DNA of 64,000 bases, taken from positions 62,001-126,000 of the forward strand of contig NZ_VORA01000002.1 of the NCBI RefSeq assembly GCF_008477545.1, read 5' to 3'. The notes under the pieces were generated by a model. That model saw only the letters and a program-made list of their open reading frames with translations, ran no database searches and was not told the DNA's origin. Positions 9,632 through 18,144 of the stretch are shown piece by piece. Both the position numbers and the translations under genes were made by a program. The DNA is from Roseibium aestuarii. GTDB taxonomy: Bacteria > Pseudomonadota > Alphaproteobacteria > Rhizobiales > Stappiaceae. How positions within the stretch are numbered: the first letter of the stretch is position 1; each line of letters begins with the position of its first letter.

Positions 9632-10447
9632 ATGCAGCTGACTGTCCGACACACGACCCGTTACCGCTATGACAGCCCGCTGGCCAATGCCATGCAGCAA
9701 ATCCGGCTGACCCCGCGGGACTGTGTCGGCCAGAAGGTCATCGACTGGACCGTGGAAGCCCCCGGCATGGAGCGCGCCACCTCCTATGTGGATGCCTTCG
9801 GCAACTGGGTGCAGATGGTCTCCTCTTCCGGCATCGTCGAGGAGGTGGAGATCACCGCCCGCGGCACCGTGCAGACCGAGGACAAGGCGGGAATGCTGGG
9901 CGAGGACGACGGCCAGACCCCGCCGCGCATCTACACCCGCTTCACCCCGCTGACCCAGCCGAACCAGGCGATCCGGCGGCTGGCCAGCGTCGCCGAGAAC
10001 AGTGACCAGATCGCCGGCTTCCATGCGCTGATGCACGCCATCCGCGACAAGGTGGACTACAAGGTCGGCGTCACCCAGACCCATGCCACCGCCATCTCCT
10101 CCCTGGCGGCGGGCGAAGGAGTTTGTCAGGACCACGCCCACATCTTCATCGCCGCATCCCGCGCTCTCGGAATCCCGGCCCGCTATGTCTCCGGCTATCT
10201 TCTGCTGGAGGAAGAAGGCGCCTCCGAGGCCCACCATGCCTGGGCGGAAGTCTACCTGAAGGGGCTCGGATGGCTGGCCTTCGATGTTTCCAATGCTATC
10301 TGCCCGACCGACCGCTATATCCGCTTGACCACCGGCCTTGATTCGCGTTCCGCTGCTCCCATCAGGGGCATCCGTTTCGGCGGACAGGAAGAGAACCTGA
10401 GGGTCGAGGTGGAGGTTGCCCAGGCTGCAAGCCAGCAGCAGCAATAG
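9632..10447 (+). CDS. Transglutaminase-like cysteine peptidase (cassette gene 3)
   Basis: A 271-residue protein with an N-terminal bacterial transglutaminase-associated beta domain (MQLTVRHTTRYRYDSPL, residues 1 to about 85) and a transglutaminase/protease core. The catalytic triad is complete: Cys165 in GEGVCQDHAH, His202 in HHAWAEVYL and Asp218 in AFDVSNAIC. The family more often hydrolyses amide bonds than crosslinks. With no signal peptide it should be cytoplasmic. Beside an ATP-grasp ligase it may remove what the ligase adds, or trim the tag. I took 9632 as the start because the family N-terminus lies there; the frame is open far upstream, over the alpha-E gene. Confidence 0.93.
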   Translation: MQLTVRHTTRYRYDSPLANAMQQIRLTPRDCVGQKVIDWTVEAPGMERATSYVDAFGNWVQMVSSSGIVEEVEITARGTVQTEDKAGMLGEDDGQTPPRIYTRFTPLTQPNQAIRRLASVAENSDQIAGFHALMHAIRDKVDYKVGVTQTHATAISSLAAGEGVCQDHAHIFIAASRALGIPARYVSGYLLLEEEGASEAHHAWAEVYLKGLGWLAFDVSNAICPTDRYIRLTTGLDSRSAAPIRGIRFGGQEENLRVEVEVAQAASQQQQ

Positions 10448-10601
10448 CCCTGGGCCCTGAGGCCGCGAGACGGGCCCGCGCCCGGGTCACGCGCCTGCTC
10501 TTCCCTGACGCAGATCTGACCTGCCCCGCTCCCGGCGCGATGAACGTGCCGGATCCGGGGCCGACCGAGGCCCGCGCCGTGCCTCCCGATGGACGTGACA
10601 C

Positions 10602-11333
10602 ATGACCTATTGCGTAGGCCTGAAACTGGACCGTGGCCTCGTCTTTGCCGCCGACACCCGCACCAATGCCGGGCTCGACAACATCGCCACCTTCAAGAAG
10701 CTGCATGTCTGGGAAGAGCGCGGCGACCGGGTGATCACCCTCCTGTCGGCCGGCAATCTGGCCGTCACCCAGGCGGTGATCTCCATCCTGAGCGAACACA
10801 TCAACACCGCGCCCGAAGGCCGCCCGACCCTGATGAGCGTGGACACCATGTTCCAGGCGGCCCGGCTGGTCGGCAGCGCCGTGCGCGAGGTCCGCGCCAT
10901 CGACGGCGAGGCGCTCAACGCCAATGCGGACAATTTCTTCGTCACCTTCATTCTCGGCGGCCAGATCAAGGGCGAGGAGCCGCGCCTCTTCCAGATCTAT
11001 TCCGCCGGCAACTTCATCGAGGTCGGTCAGGACACCCCCTTCCTGCAGATCGGCGAGCACAAATACGGCAAGCCGATCCTCGACCGTGTGGCGCGTCCCG
11101 ACATGCGCCTCGGCGAAGGGGCCAAGATGATCCTGCTCTCCTTCGACAGCACCCTGCGCTCGAACCTCTCCGTCGGCATGCCCATAGACCTGCTGCTCTA
11201 CAACAAGGACAGCTTCAGCGCCGAACGCCAGCTGCGCATCCAGCAGGACGATCCCTATTTCCAGAAACTCTCCAAGGGCTGGTCCGACGCCCTGCGCGAC
11301 GCCTTCACCGACATGGACCCGCTCGACGTCTGA
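10602..11333 (+). CDS. Anbu-type proteasome homologue (cassette gene 4)
   Basis: A 243-residue Ntn-hydrolase of the Anbu (ancestral beta subunit) group. After Met removal, Thr2 becomes the N-terminal nucleophile. Asp18 in AADTRTNAG and Lys33 in FKKLH sit where the proteasome beta subunit has its catalytic Asp and Lys. The C-terminal half (ILLSFDSTLRSNLSVG onward) is also typical. Anbu forms self-standing rings or spirals without alpha subunits, and its peptidase activity has been hard to show. The 154-base gap from the transglutaminase gene leaves room for a separate promoter, but all four genes point the same way, so joint action is the simplest view. The short N-terminus without propeptide supports the ATG at 10602. 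Confidence 0.93.
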   Translation: MTYCVGLKLDRGLVFAADTRTNAGLDNIATFKKLHVWEERGDRVITLLSAGNLAVTQAVISILSEHINTAPEGRPTLMSVDTMFQAARLVGSAVREVRAIDGEALNANADNFFVTFILGGQIKGEEPRLFQIYSAGNFIEVGQDTPFLQIGEHKYGKPILDRVARPDMRLGEGAKMILLSFDSTLRSNLSVGMPIDLLLYNKDSFSAERQLRIQQDDPYFQKLSKGWSDALRDAFTDMDPLDV

Positions 11334-11354
11334 CCCGTCACGCAGGGAGCCCTC

Positions 11355-11600
11355 CGCGTCATCCCTGCGCCACATCGTCATCCCTGCGCAGGCACGGATC
11401 CAGTAACCCGCTGAGGCAGCGAAGTTTTCCCATCATCTTTGGAGAGAACTGGATCCTCGGGACAAGCCCGAGGATGACTATCGAGAGGGCGTCGTGGCTG
11501 GGCAGGCTGCCGCGTGACAACACAGTTGCCAGTAACCGCCGGCGTCTGCCGTCCTGCCCCCCTCCGGGAGTGCTGGATCCCCGATCAAGTCGGGGATGAC
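11355..11600. repeat. Cluster of dispersed palindromic repeats
   Basis: The 309-base convergent gap between the Anbu gene and the ATP12 gene carries no gene. It has the near-repeat CGTCATCCCTGCG twice (about 11357-11385). It also has two hairpins: 11453-11475 (ATCCTCGGG/CCCGAGGAT, loop ACAAG) and 11577-11597 (ATCCCCGA/TCGGGGAT, loop TCAAG), each framed by CTGG and ATGAC. The design matches the copy at 5047-5127. The hairpins may also end the two converging transcripts; no separate intrinsic terminator is visible. Confidence 0.65.
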
Positions 11601-11642
11601 GATGGAGGGCATGGCGCGAAAGGGCTCCGCCCCCTCAATGCC

Positions 11643-12410
11643 TTACCCCTTCAGGATCAGCGAGGCCGCGTCGAATTCGGCCTTCTTGTAGGCGCGGATC
11701 TGGGCGGCCTGGGCGTCCTGACCCCACAGGTCGATGTTGTAGTCCTCGTCCACATGGGCCGCCGACCAGGTCTCGTCCGGGGTCAGCCGGCCCTCGGCCA
11801 GCGCCAGGGCCAGCACGGCCGACCCGGTGAGGGTCACGGCGGTGTGGAAGGCGGCCAACCGCAGGGGATCGAGGCCGTCGAGGCGCGCCCGATAGGCCTT
11901 CAGAAGGCTCTCCGGCTGGGAGCGGTGGATCAGCCCCTCGATCAGGACGAAACGGCCGCCGAGCAGCTCCTCCGCCCAGGCCAGCACCGGATCCCAGTGG
12001 CGGCGCTGCCGCTCCACCAGGGCGTCAGGGCCGTCGGCCCGGTAGCACAGGAGATCCGTGCCGCAATATTTCGCCGCATCATCGGCCACTTCGGCCTGAC
12101 GCAGGGCGACCGCGTCAATCGCGGAGTTGACGATGCGGGTGAGCGGCATCTGCCCCGGATCGATGACCTTTTCCTGGGCCTGCCACTCGGCCGCCATGGC
12201 CCGGGCCAGCGGTTCGGCGGCCACGACCAGCGGTGCCTTGCCCGGGGTCTTCACCGCACGGCCGTCCAGATGCACCGTGAAGCCGCCCTCGACGGCTGCA
12301 TGGGTCGCCACCTGGTAGAAGCGCTTCGGCAACTCCCGCTTCGACAGCTCCTGGGCCAGCTGTTCGGGGCTCTTGTCGGTTTCGCTGGCGCGGGTGAGAT
12401 CGTCACGCAT
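11643..12410 (-). CDS. ATP12-family chaperone for F1-ATPase assembly
   Basis: A 255-residue protein of the ATP12 family, the assembly factor that holds the F1 alpha subunit until it joins the ring. Recognisable segments are KRFYQVATH, FTVHLDGRAVKTPGKAPLVV, PLTRIVNSAID, the acidic-aromatic DLLCYRADGP and the C-terminal DEDYNIDLWGQD. Its ATG overlaps the stop of the upstream HAD gene (TGATG at 12408-12412), so translation is coupled. In alphaproteobacteria the family is widespread next to such a HAD hydrolase; a functional link between the two is not established. Confidence 0.92.
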   Translation of the reverse strand: MRDDLTRASETDKSPEQLAQELSKRELPKRFYQVATHAAVEGGFTVHLDGRAVKTPGKAPLVVAAEPLARAMAAEWQAQEKVIDPGQMPLTRIVNSAIDAVALRQAEVADDAAKYCGTDLLCYRADGPDALVERQRRHWDPVLAWAEELLGGRFVLIEGLIHRSQPESLLKAYRARLDGLDPLRLAAFHTAVTLTGSAVLALALAEGRLTPDETWSAAHVDEDYNIDLWGQDAQAAQIRAYKKAEFDAASLILKG

Positions 12411-13099
12411 CAGGCAGGTTCCTTTTCGGCCACCAGAAGACCGTCGCAGGCCTGCTGGAATTCGGTGAAATGATCGATGATGGCTTGCGCGCCGCCATTC
12501 ATGAGGCGGGCCCGGTCGTGATAGCCCCAGGTGACGCCCAGCGCATGGGTGCGCGCGTTGCGGGCCATCTCCATGTCGAAGCTGGTATCGCCCACCATGA
12601 CGGTGCGTTCCGGAGCAAGCCCGGTCTCCGCCAGCGCCCGCAGGATCATGTCCGGATGGGGCTTGGAGGGAGAGGTATCCGCCGTCTGGATGGTCACGAA
12701 CAGCCCCTCCAGCCCGTGGGTCGCAACCATGTGGTCCACACCACGCCGGGCCTTGCCGGTGGCAATCCCGAGCAGCACGTCGTCACGCGCATGAAGCGCA
12801 TGAAGCACCTCGAGCGCGCCGGGATAGAGCGGATCCTGATCCTCGCCGGAGGCCCGCCGGTCGATCTTGGCCGTGCGGTAGGCGTCCGCCATGCGCGGCG
12901 CAAGCGAGGCGTGCTCGCTGCCGACCAGCACCTCGAAGGCCCGTTCCAGCGACAAGCCCACGATGGACAGGGCCACATCGCGCGGCGGCATGGTCAGGCC
13001 GACCGCATCAAAGCCGACCTGAAGACCGTGCAGGATCGTATGCTGGCTGTCGACGAGGGTGCCGTCACAGTCGAAGATGATCAGGAGGGGATCGGACAC
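12410..13099 (-). CDS. HAD-family hydrolase upstream of ATP12 gene
   Basis: A 229-residue HAD phosphatase of the Gph-like subfamily. Motif I is IIFDCDGTLVDS with Asp10 and Asp12. Motif II is the ATGKAR segment, motif III the lysine in SPSKPHPDM, and motif IV GDTSFDMEMA. I prefer the GTG at 13099: it puts the family's DCDGTLVDSQ at residue 10 and has an AGAGAG binding site, while the longer ATG frame from 13162 adds 21 residues with no family similarity. Substrate unknown. Coupled to the ATP12-family gene by a one-base stop/start overlap. Confidence 0.88.
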   Translation of the reverse strand: MSDPLLIIFDCDGTLVDSQHTILHGLQVGFDAVGLTMPPRDVALSIVGLSLERAFEVLVGSEHASLAPRMADAYRTAKIDRRASGEDQDPLYPGALEVLHALHARDDVLLGIATGKARRGVDHMVATHGLEGLFVTIQTADTSPSKPHPDMILRALAETGLAPERTVMVGDTSFDMEMARNARTHALGVTWGYHDRARLMNGGAQAIIDHFTEFQQACDGLLVAEKEPA

Positions 13100-13219
13100 G
13101 CAGGGCTCTCTTTCGGGGAAAAGGATGCTCCGCACCGCGAAGGGCACAGGAGTGACCGCCATGTGCCGTCTTTTGTCCCGCCGGTCAAGACCGCCCTCCC
13201 CGGCGCCCTGAAACCCCGA

Positions 13220-13453
13220 TCAGCCCCGGCGCAGCAGATCCATGAGGCGTGCGGCGATCTTGAAGGCGATCGGGCCGACCCCGAGGGAGAAGACGAAGGC
13301 CACGGGCCAACCGGTCAGAAAGCTCTGCGGCCAGTGGATCAGGAAGGCCTGCGTCGGGCCGTCGTTGAGGAAGCCGAAGAAGCCGGTCATGAGAAAGGCC
13401 ATCATTCCGGAAATGAAGACCTGTGCGAGAATCACGGTTTTGGTATCGAGCAT
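13220..13453 (-). CDS. DUF2798 small membrane protein, 77 residues
   Basis: MLDTKTVILAQVFISGMMAFLM opens a protein with two hydrophobic segments (about residues 8-29 and 42-66), separated by a Gly/Asn/Trp-rich turn and ending in basic residues. This is the DUF2798 pattern. It should sit in the inner membrane with both ends inside. The start at 13453 was chosen because the upstream frame to 13510 is rich in Pro/Glu/Arg and unlike the family. The role is unknown. Confidence 0.75.
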   Translation of the reverse strand: MLDTKTVILAQVFISGMMAFLMTGFFGFLNDGPTQAFLIHWPQSFLTGWPVAFVFSLGVGPIAFKIAARLMDLLRRG

Positions 13454-13775
13454 GGGAGAGTGCCTTGGTCGCTCGGGGAACGGCGGTGGCTCCGCACGCG
13501 GTCGCTCCATCGAGAACCGTCATCCGGACACGGCACCGCTGTTCCCGCATGAAAACAGGGTGCCATGGGATCACGGGAGGGTGACGATTTCCGCTCAAGG
13601 GTGGGAGGAGCGGAGGCCGGAATAACCAACCGGCCAGAAAATCTTTCAGGCTCGTGTTGAATAGCTGCAGCTTCCGCGCAAGGCAAGTCATACCGCCTGC
13701 ACCCTCGACAAGTGTCCCGGATCTTCCTAAACGAAGGGCTGACGAGATCTCGAACCGGATCGGACCCCGCCCGCC
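13454..13775. other. 322-base intergenic region, no gene seen
   Basis: This lies between the DUF2798 gene (minus) and the small membrane protein (plus). Open frames here are Arg/Pro/Ser-rich shadows. GTCATCC near 13518 and GGTGACG near 13580 form inverted ends around a GC-rich stretch, possibly a decayed copy of the dispersed palindrome. I see no convincing promoter hexamers. Confidence 0.4.
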
Positions 13776-13940
13776 GTGACCAAGGCCATCCTCCTGCTGC
13801 TGCTTGCCCTCTCTGCCATCCAGCTCATCCGCCCGCTCGGCTGGCCGGGACTGAAGCGGCGTGCCGACTTCTGGAAACTCGCCCTCGGTGGCCTGATGGT
13901 CCTGGTGGTCTCCATCGGCCTGATCGCGCTTTTCGACTAG
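13776..13940 (+). CDS. Small membrane protein, 54 residues
   Basis: A short frame from a GTG at 13776 to TAG at 13940. It encodes a leader-like hydrophobic helix (residues 4-18, ILLLLLALSAIQLI), a basic middle (GLKRRADFWK) and a second hydrophobic helix (residues 36-52). Two membrane spans around a cytoplasmic basic loop are predicted. Third-position GC is high as in neighbouring genes, and a terminator follows 30 bases on, which supports coding. The ribosome binding site is weak. Similar tiny proteins with a RPLGLPGLRRRADFWK-like core occur in related genomes as far as I recall, with no known function. Confidence 0.6.
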   Translation: MTKAILLLLLALSAIQLIRPLGWPGLKRRADFWKLALGGLMVLVVSIGLIALFD

Positions 13941-13970
13941 GACCCGTTGAACCGACCGGTGGGGCCCACG

Positions 13971-13998
13971 AAAAAAGGCGGCCCCGAGGGACCGCCTT
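13971..13998 (-). terminator. Intrinsic terminator after the pseudouridine synthase gene
   Basis: AAGGCGG (13975-13981) pairs with CCGCCTT (13992-13998), with extra pairing inside. On the minus strand the stem is followed by six U. It lies 20 bases behind the stop at 14018 and in the other direction could also end the 54-residue gene. Confidence 0.8.
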
Positions 13999-14017
13999 CC
14001 TGAAGATACGTCTTTGC

Positions 14018-15043
14018 TCAGCGCTTGCGCGGCGGGCCGTCATCCTGGGGATCATCCACTTCCGGATCGTAATCCGTGGCGTCGAAGCCCAGCAGGTTCC
14101 AGGTCTGCTGCATGTGCGGCGGCAGCGGCGCGGAAACGTCGATCATGCCGTGACCCGACGGATGAGGAATCACGATGCGCCGGGCCAGCAGATGCAGGCG
14201 GTTCTGGATGCCGCCGGGCAGCTCCCAGTTTTCGATGTTGAAATACTTGTCGTCGCCGATGATCGGGTGGCAGATATGGGCGGTGTGGGCGCGCAGCTGG
14301 TGCGTGCGGCCCGTGACGGGCTTCAGCGTCACCCAGCTCAGCTTCTGGCCGGACTGCTCGAACACGTTGTAGAGCGAGACCGCGTGCTGGGCATCGTCCT
14401 CGCCCTGGCGCACCACCTGCATGGCTTCCATTTCTTCGGAGCGGGCCAGGAAGGTGGAGATGCGCCCCTGACGGGGCTTGGGCACGCCGGCAACGATCGC
14501 CCAGTAGACCTTCTGGGTGTTGCGGTGACGGAAGGCCTTGGTCAGCTCTTGTGCCGCCAGCCGGGTCCGCGCCACGAGGATAATGCCCGAGGTTTCCCGG
14601 TCGAGCCGGTGCACGAGGCGCGGCTTGTTGCCCTTGCGGTCGGTGAAGGCATCCAGCATGCCGTCCAGATGGCGCTTGAGGCCAGAGCCCCCCTGCACCG
14701 CCAGACCGGCCGGCTTGTTCAGCACCATCACATGCGCGTCCTCGTAGAGCATCATCTCCTCGATAGCCTTGCGGTCATCGTCGATGAGCTTGGTGGACTT
14801 GGGCTTGGCGTTCTTCTTGTCGTCGGCCGGCAGTTCCACCCCGAGCGGCGGAATGCGGACGATCTGCCCCGCAGCGATGCGCGTGTTCGCGTCGGCGCGC
14901 TTGCCGTCGACACGCACCTGGCCGGTGCGGAGGAGCTTCTGCAGGCGGCCGAAGGCCAGCCCCGGATAATGCACCTTGAACCAACGGTCCAGGCGCATGC
15001 CCGCCTCATCGGCGGTCACTGTCTTTTGTTCGATACCGGACAT
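14018..15043 (-). CDS. RluA-family 23S rRNA pseudouridine synthase (RluC-like)
   Basis: A 341-residue protein with an N-terminal S4 RNA-binding domain (about residues 12-70, RLDRWFKVHYPGLAFGRLQKL) and the pseudouridine synthase core. The signature HRLDRETSG carries catalytic Asp148. Architecture and length resemble RluC, which modifies uridines 955, 2504 and 2580 of 23S rRNA in E. coli; RluD is the alternative. The ATG at 15043 precedes the S4 domain directly; the 25 extra upstream codons are dropped. It lies downstream of crcB with a 168-base gap. Confidence 0.9.
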   Translation of the reverse strand: MSGIEQKTVTADEAGMRLDRWFKVHYPGLAFGRLQKLLRTGQVRVDGKRADANTRIAAGQIVRIPPLGVELPADDKKNAKPKSTKLIDDDRKAIEEMMLYEDAHVMVLNKPAGLAVQGGSGLKRHLDGMLDAFTDRKGNKPRLVHRLDRETSGIILVARTRLAAQELTKAFRHRNTQKVYWAIVAGVPKPRQGRISTFLARSEEMEAMQVVRQGEDDAQHAVSLYNVFEQSGQKLSWVTLKPVTGRTHQLRAHTAHICHPIIGDDKYFNIENWELPGGIQNRLHLLARRIVIPHPSGHGMIDVSAPLPPHMQQTWNLLGFDATDYDPEVDDPQDDGPPRKR

Positions 15044-15211
15044 GTCTTGCACTTTTGCGTCGGGCGCCGGTGACCGTCGTTCGATCTGGCGCCGGGCGAC
15101 GGGCATATCCGGCGCCATCCTGACTTCTTGGCACCGCGTATAGGCGACATGCGCGGATTTTGAAAGCCCCGGCTCGAGAATTTCGCCGCCTGCCCCGGTG
15201 CCTGTGCCGCC

Positions 15212-15595
15212 TCAGCTCAGCGTGTGGCGCATGATCATCAGCCCGGCAAACACGGCCGAGATGGACAGCACCACCGAGCCGAGCACATAGCCCATCGCGA
15301 GAACCGCCTCGCCCCGCTGCCACAGGAAGGCCGTGTCGAGGGAGAAGGAAGAGAAGGTGGTGAAGCCGCCGAGCAGGCCCGTGGCAAAGAAGAGACGCAG
15401 GCTCTGCAGCCCGCCCATGTCCGACTTGGCCATCCAGCCGATGAAAAGCCCCATGGCCAGAGACCCGAGGATGTTCACCGCCAGGGTGCCGACGGGAAAG
15501 CCCGGGCCGAAGAGGCGCAGCGTCGCCAGACCGACGAGATGACGCGCACCGGCCCCCAGGCCACCGCCGAGAATGACGAGAAGAATGCTCTGCAT
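15212..15595 (-). CDS. crcB: Fluoride exporter CrcB/Fluc
   Basis: A 127-residue, four-helix membrane protein. The family marks are GGGLGAGARHLVG near the N-terminus, NILGS with Asn41 in helix 2 and GLLGGFTTFSSFSLD (residues 73-87) with the phenylalanines that line the pore. It acts as an antiparallel dimer that lets fluoride leave the cell. Single-gene form. The gene begins 40 bases after the third desaturase gene, and no fluoride riboswitch is recognisable in that small gap, so it is probably expressed constitutively with its neighbours. Confidence 0.94.
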   Translation of the reverse strand: MQSILLVILGGGLGAGARHLVGLATLRLFGPGFPVGTLAVNILGSLAMGLFIGWMAKSDMGGLQSLRLFFATGLLGGFTTFSSFSLDTAFLWQRGEAVLAMGYVLGSVVLSISAVFAGLMIMRHTLS

Positions 15596-15635
15596 ATGTT
15601 TGCGACCCTTGCGCGACCCGCGCCCTGTCCTCTTG

Positions 15636-16457
15636 CTATTCGCCCGCAGGCACGGATGTCTTGCGCGGCTCGGTTGCCCCAGAAGCGGCGGGGACAGCCT
15701 CCCCCTTGCCCAGGGCCTCGAAGCGCTTCACCTCGTCATCGTAATTTGGCGCGATGGTGCCGCAGACCCGGTCCCAGAAGGAGAAGAAATTGGCGTAGTT
15801 GTAGCGGAATTTCGCGTGATGCTGATCGTGGAACGTGACGCAGACCATGGGCGAGGGAATGCGCGACAGGGGCGAGGCATAGAACTCGAAGCCCGAGTGG
15901 CCGATGGTCCCGTTGAAATGGTCCCACAGGCGATGGACGATCAGCACCTCGACGGGAATGGGCAGCACGATCACCGCGAAGAGATAATAGCTCTGCATGA
16001 CGAAGGCATCGACCAGATCGTCGGAATAGGTGCTCCAGACCGTGGGCGCGACCGACTGGTGATGCAGCGCATGGAAACGGTAGAACAGCTTCGTGTGCAT
16101 CAACCTATGGCCCCAGTAGAACCAGGTGTCGAAGGCCAGCACCGAGACGATGAACATGCCGATGGCCGACAGCCAGCTCAGCTCCAGCGGCGGCACCAGC
16201 GTCCAGCCCTTGAGCGAGAGGAAAATGCCCCCGGCGAGGCACCCGGTGGTCACGAGCAGCGAGATCACGCTCTGACGAATTTCCTTGGCCTGACGTTTCT
16301 CGCCCCGCCTGTTCTGCTGGATGCGCCGCTCCGGATGCCGGTTCTGGATGGCGACCAGCACCCAGCCGGTCGCGAAATACAGGAACAGATTGATCCCGTA
16401 GCAGGCTGCCCAGATCGGCAAGAACTCAAGAATGACATCAAGAACCTGATTCAACAT
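15636..16457 (-). CDS. Fatty acid hydroxylase/sterol desaturase family protein C
   Basis: A 273-residue membrane di-iron enzyme of the fatty acid hydroxylase superfamily. The histidine boxes are GHRLMH, FHALHH and HDQHH, with YWGHR and APTVWS nearby. There are about four hydrophobic segments (near residues 12-32, 60-80, 90-112 and 155-180). A juxtamembrane HPERRIQ motif occurs in all three tandem copies. It has a Glu/Ala-rich C-terminal tail that the other two lack. The real substrate (fatty acid, carotenoid, hopanoid or alkylglycerol) is unknown. It is the last of the trio, 38 bases downstream of copy B. Confidence 0.9.
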   Translation of the reverse strand: MLNQVLDVILEFLPIWAACYGINLFLYFATGWVLVAIQNRHPERRIQQNRRGEKRQAKEIRQSVISLLVTTGCLAGGIFLSLKGWTLVPPLELSWLSAIGMFIVSVLAFDTWFYWGHRLMHTKLFYRFHALHHQSVAPTVWSTYSDDLVDAFVMQSYYLFAVIVLPIPVEVLIVHRLWDHFNGTIGHSGFEFYASPLSRIPSPMVCVTFHDQHHAKFRYNYANFFSFWDRVCGTIAPNYDDEVKRFEALGKGEAVPAASGATEPRKTSVPAGE

Positions 16458-16495
16458 CTTGTTTTCCGTAACCTTCCTGCGAGCGTCCGCAAGCT

Positions 16496-17290
16496 TCAGC
16501 CAATCGGCCGGCGCACCCGCGTCTCGCGCGCTTCCGGGATCTCGCCGGTTTCCTCGATCTGTTCGACGATCAGGTCATAGCGTGGATGCACCGTGCCCAT
16601 CAACCGATCCCACACGGACAGAAAATTCGAGAAATTATAGTGGAACTGCGAGTGGTGCAGATCGTGATAGGTGGTGCAGAGAAAGGGAAACGGCGCCCGC
16701 GACGAGCGGCCGGCGAAATATTCGAATCCCGAATGACCGATCATGCCGGACACCTGATCGAAGAGCCGCAGCGCGAAGATCACCAGCTCCGGCACGGGCA
16801 GGACCAGCCAGACCACCAGATAGAACCCATGCTCGATCAGCGTGTCGACCGTGGTCGCGCTGTCGTTGGACCAGACCGTCGGCGCCACCGACGCATGATG
16901 GGGCTGATGGAAGCGGTAGAGCGGCCCCCAGTGCAGGATCCGGTGCCCCCAGTAGAACCAGCCGTCAAAGAGAACGAAGCAGAGCGCGAACATCCCCGCA
17001 AAGGACCACCAGGTGAGCGCCAGCGGCTCGAAGAGCACCCAGCCCTGCGTTTGCGCGAAAAAGCCGGCCGAAAGCAGCGCGGCGGAGGTGCCAAGCGCCT
17101 TGAGCGAGGCGAGGATCTCCACCCGTGCCCGGCTCATCCCGTCCCGCCCCTTCTGGATCCGCCGCTCCGGATGGCGGGCATTCAGCGCGTTCATCACCAG
17201 TCCGGTCGCGAAATAGACGCCGAGAGACGCGCCGTAGATCGCGGCGAAGACGAGCAGGAATTCCGTCACCAGGCCAGGCGCTTCCGTCAT
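16496..17290 (-). CDS. Fatty acid hydroxylase/sterol desaturase family protein B
   Basis: A 264-residue paralogue with boxes GHRILH, FHQPHH and HDLHH, plus HPERRIQ and APTVWSNDS. Its ATG overlaps the stop of copy A (ATGA at 17287-17290), so the two are translationally coupled. It shares TVWSNDS and VDTL with copy A, so A and B look like the closer pair. Membrane-bound non-heme di-iron oxygenase by family. Confidence 0.9.
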   Translation of the reverse strand: MTEAPGLVTEFLLVFAAIYGASLGVYFATGLVMNALNARHPERRIQKGRDGMSRARVEILASLKALGTSAALLSAGFFAQTQGWVLFEPLALTWWSFAGMFALCFVLFDGWFYWGHRILHWGPLYRFHQPHHASVAPTVWSNDSATTVDTLIEHGFYLVVWLVLPVPELVIFALRLFDQVSGMIGHSGFEYFAGRSSRAPFPFLCTTYHDLHHSQFHYNFSNFLSVWDRLMGTVHPRYDLIVEQIEETGEIPEARETRVRRPIG

Positions 17291-18144
17291 GAGGAGCGCG
17301 CCTTGTCCGCCTCGCCCATCAGCCGCGCGTCCTCTGCCTGTCGCACATAGACGGCCTCGAACTCGGCCACGCGCCCGTCATAGGTCGGGTGAATGGTGCC
17401 GCAGATCCGGTCCCACCAGGAGAAGTAGTTGGCGTAATTGTAGACGAAATACTGGTGATGCTGGTCGTGGAAGACCGTGCAGAGGAACGGTAGCGGATGA
17501 CGCGCGCTGGCGCCGGCGAAATGCTCATGCCCCGCATGGCCGACCATGGCGCTCACCTGATCGAACAGCCGGTGGGCGAGGAAGACCGCCGCCGGCAGCG
17601 GCAGGACGAGCAGCACCAGCGCATAGTAGCTGTGGGCGAAAAGCGTATCCACGGTGGAGCCCGAATCATTCGACCACACGGTCGGCGTCACGTTGAGATG
17701 ATGCGGCCGGTGAAAGCGGTAAAAGGCCTTGGTGTGCAACAGCCGATGGCCCCAGTAGAACCAGGCATCGTGCAACACCAGCGACAGGCCGAAGAGCAGC
17801 GGCGCGCTCCACCAGCTCAGCTCCAGTGGCGCGAACAGCACCCAGCCCCGCGACTGCATCAGAAGACCGAAGGCGAGACATCCGGACGTGACCGCAAGCT
17901 GCAGGGTCGAGGAGCGGATGTCGGCCACCGTGCGGTCCCGTCCCTCCCGCGCCTGAATGCGCCGCTCCGGATGGCGTGCATTCCACGCGGTGATCACCAG
18001 ACCGGATGTGAAGAGGACAATCAGGCTCGCAACATAGAGCAGGCTGAAGAGGGTCAGCCCCTCAATCAGCACATCCGCGACCTCCGGCAGGAAACCGTCA
18101 ACAGCCCCCACGCCGGCAGCGGCGCCCGCTTCCTTGCTTGCCAT
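17287..18144 (-). CDS. Fatty acid hydroxylase/sterol desaturase family protein A
   Basis: A 285-residue paralogue with boxes GHRLLH, FHRPHH and HDQHH, and the shared HPERRIQ and TPTVWSNDS. It is the first of three same-strand copies. The ATG at 18144 has a good AGGGA binding site; the alternative TTG at 18165 is less likely. The N-terminus carries an extra 20-25 Ala/Gly-rich residues before the first membrane helix. It starts 93 bases after the patatin gene's stop, so it may share that transcript. Confidence 0.89.
   Translation of the reverse strand: MASKEAGAAAGVGAVDGFLPEVADVLIEGLTLFSLLYVASLIVLFTSGLVITAWNARHPERRIQAREGRDRTVADIRSSTLQLAVTSGCLAFGLLMQSRGWVLFAPLELSWWSAPLLFGLSLVLHDAWFYWGHRLLHTKAFYRFHRPHHLNVTPTVWSNDSGSTVDTLFAHSYYALVLLVLPLPAAVFLAHRLFDQVSAMVGHAGHEHFAGASARHPLPFLCTVFHDQHHQYFVYNYANYFSWWDRICGTIHPTYDGRVAEFEAVYVRQAEDARLMGEADKARSS

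Noticed and set aside
15596..15635. Fluoride riboswitch before crcB
   Set aside because: Only 40 bases separate crcB from the upstream gene and no riboswitch-like fold is visible.
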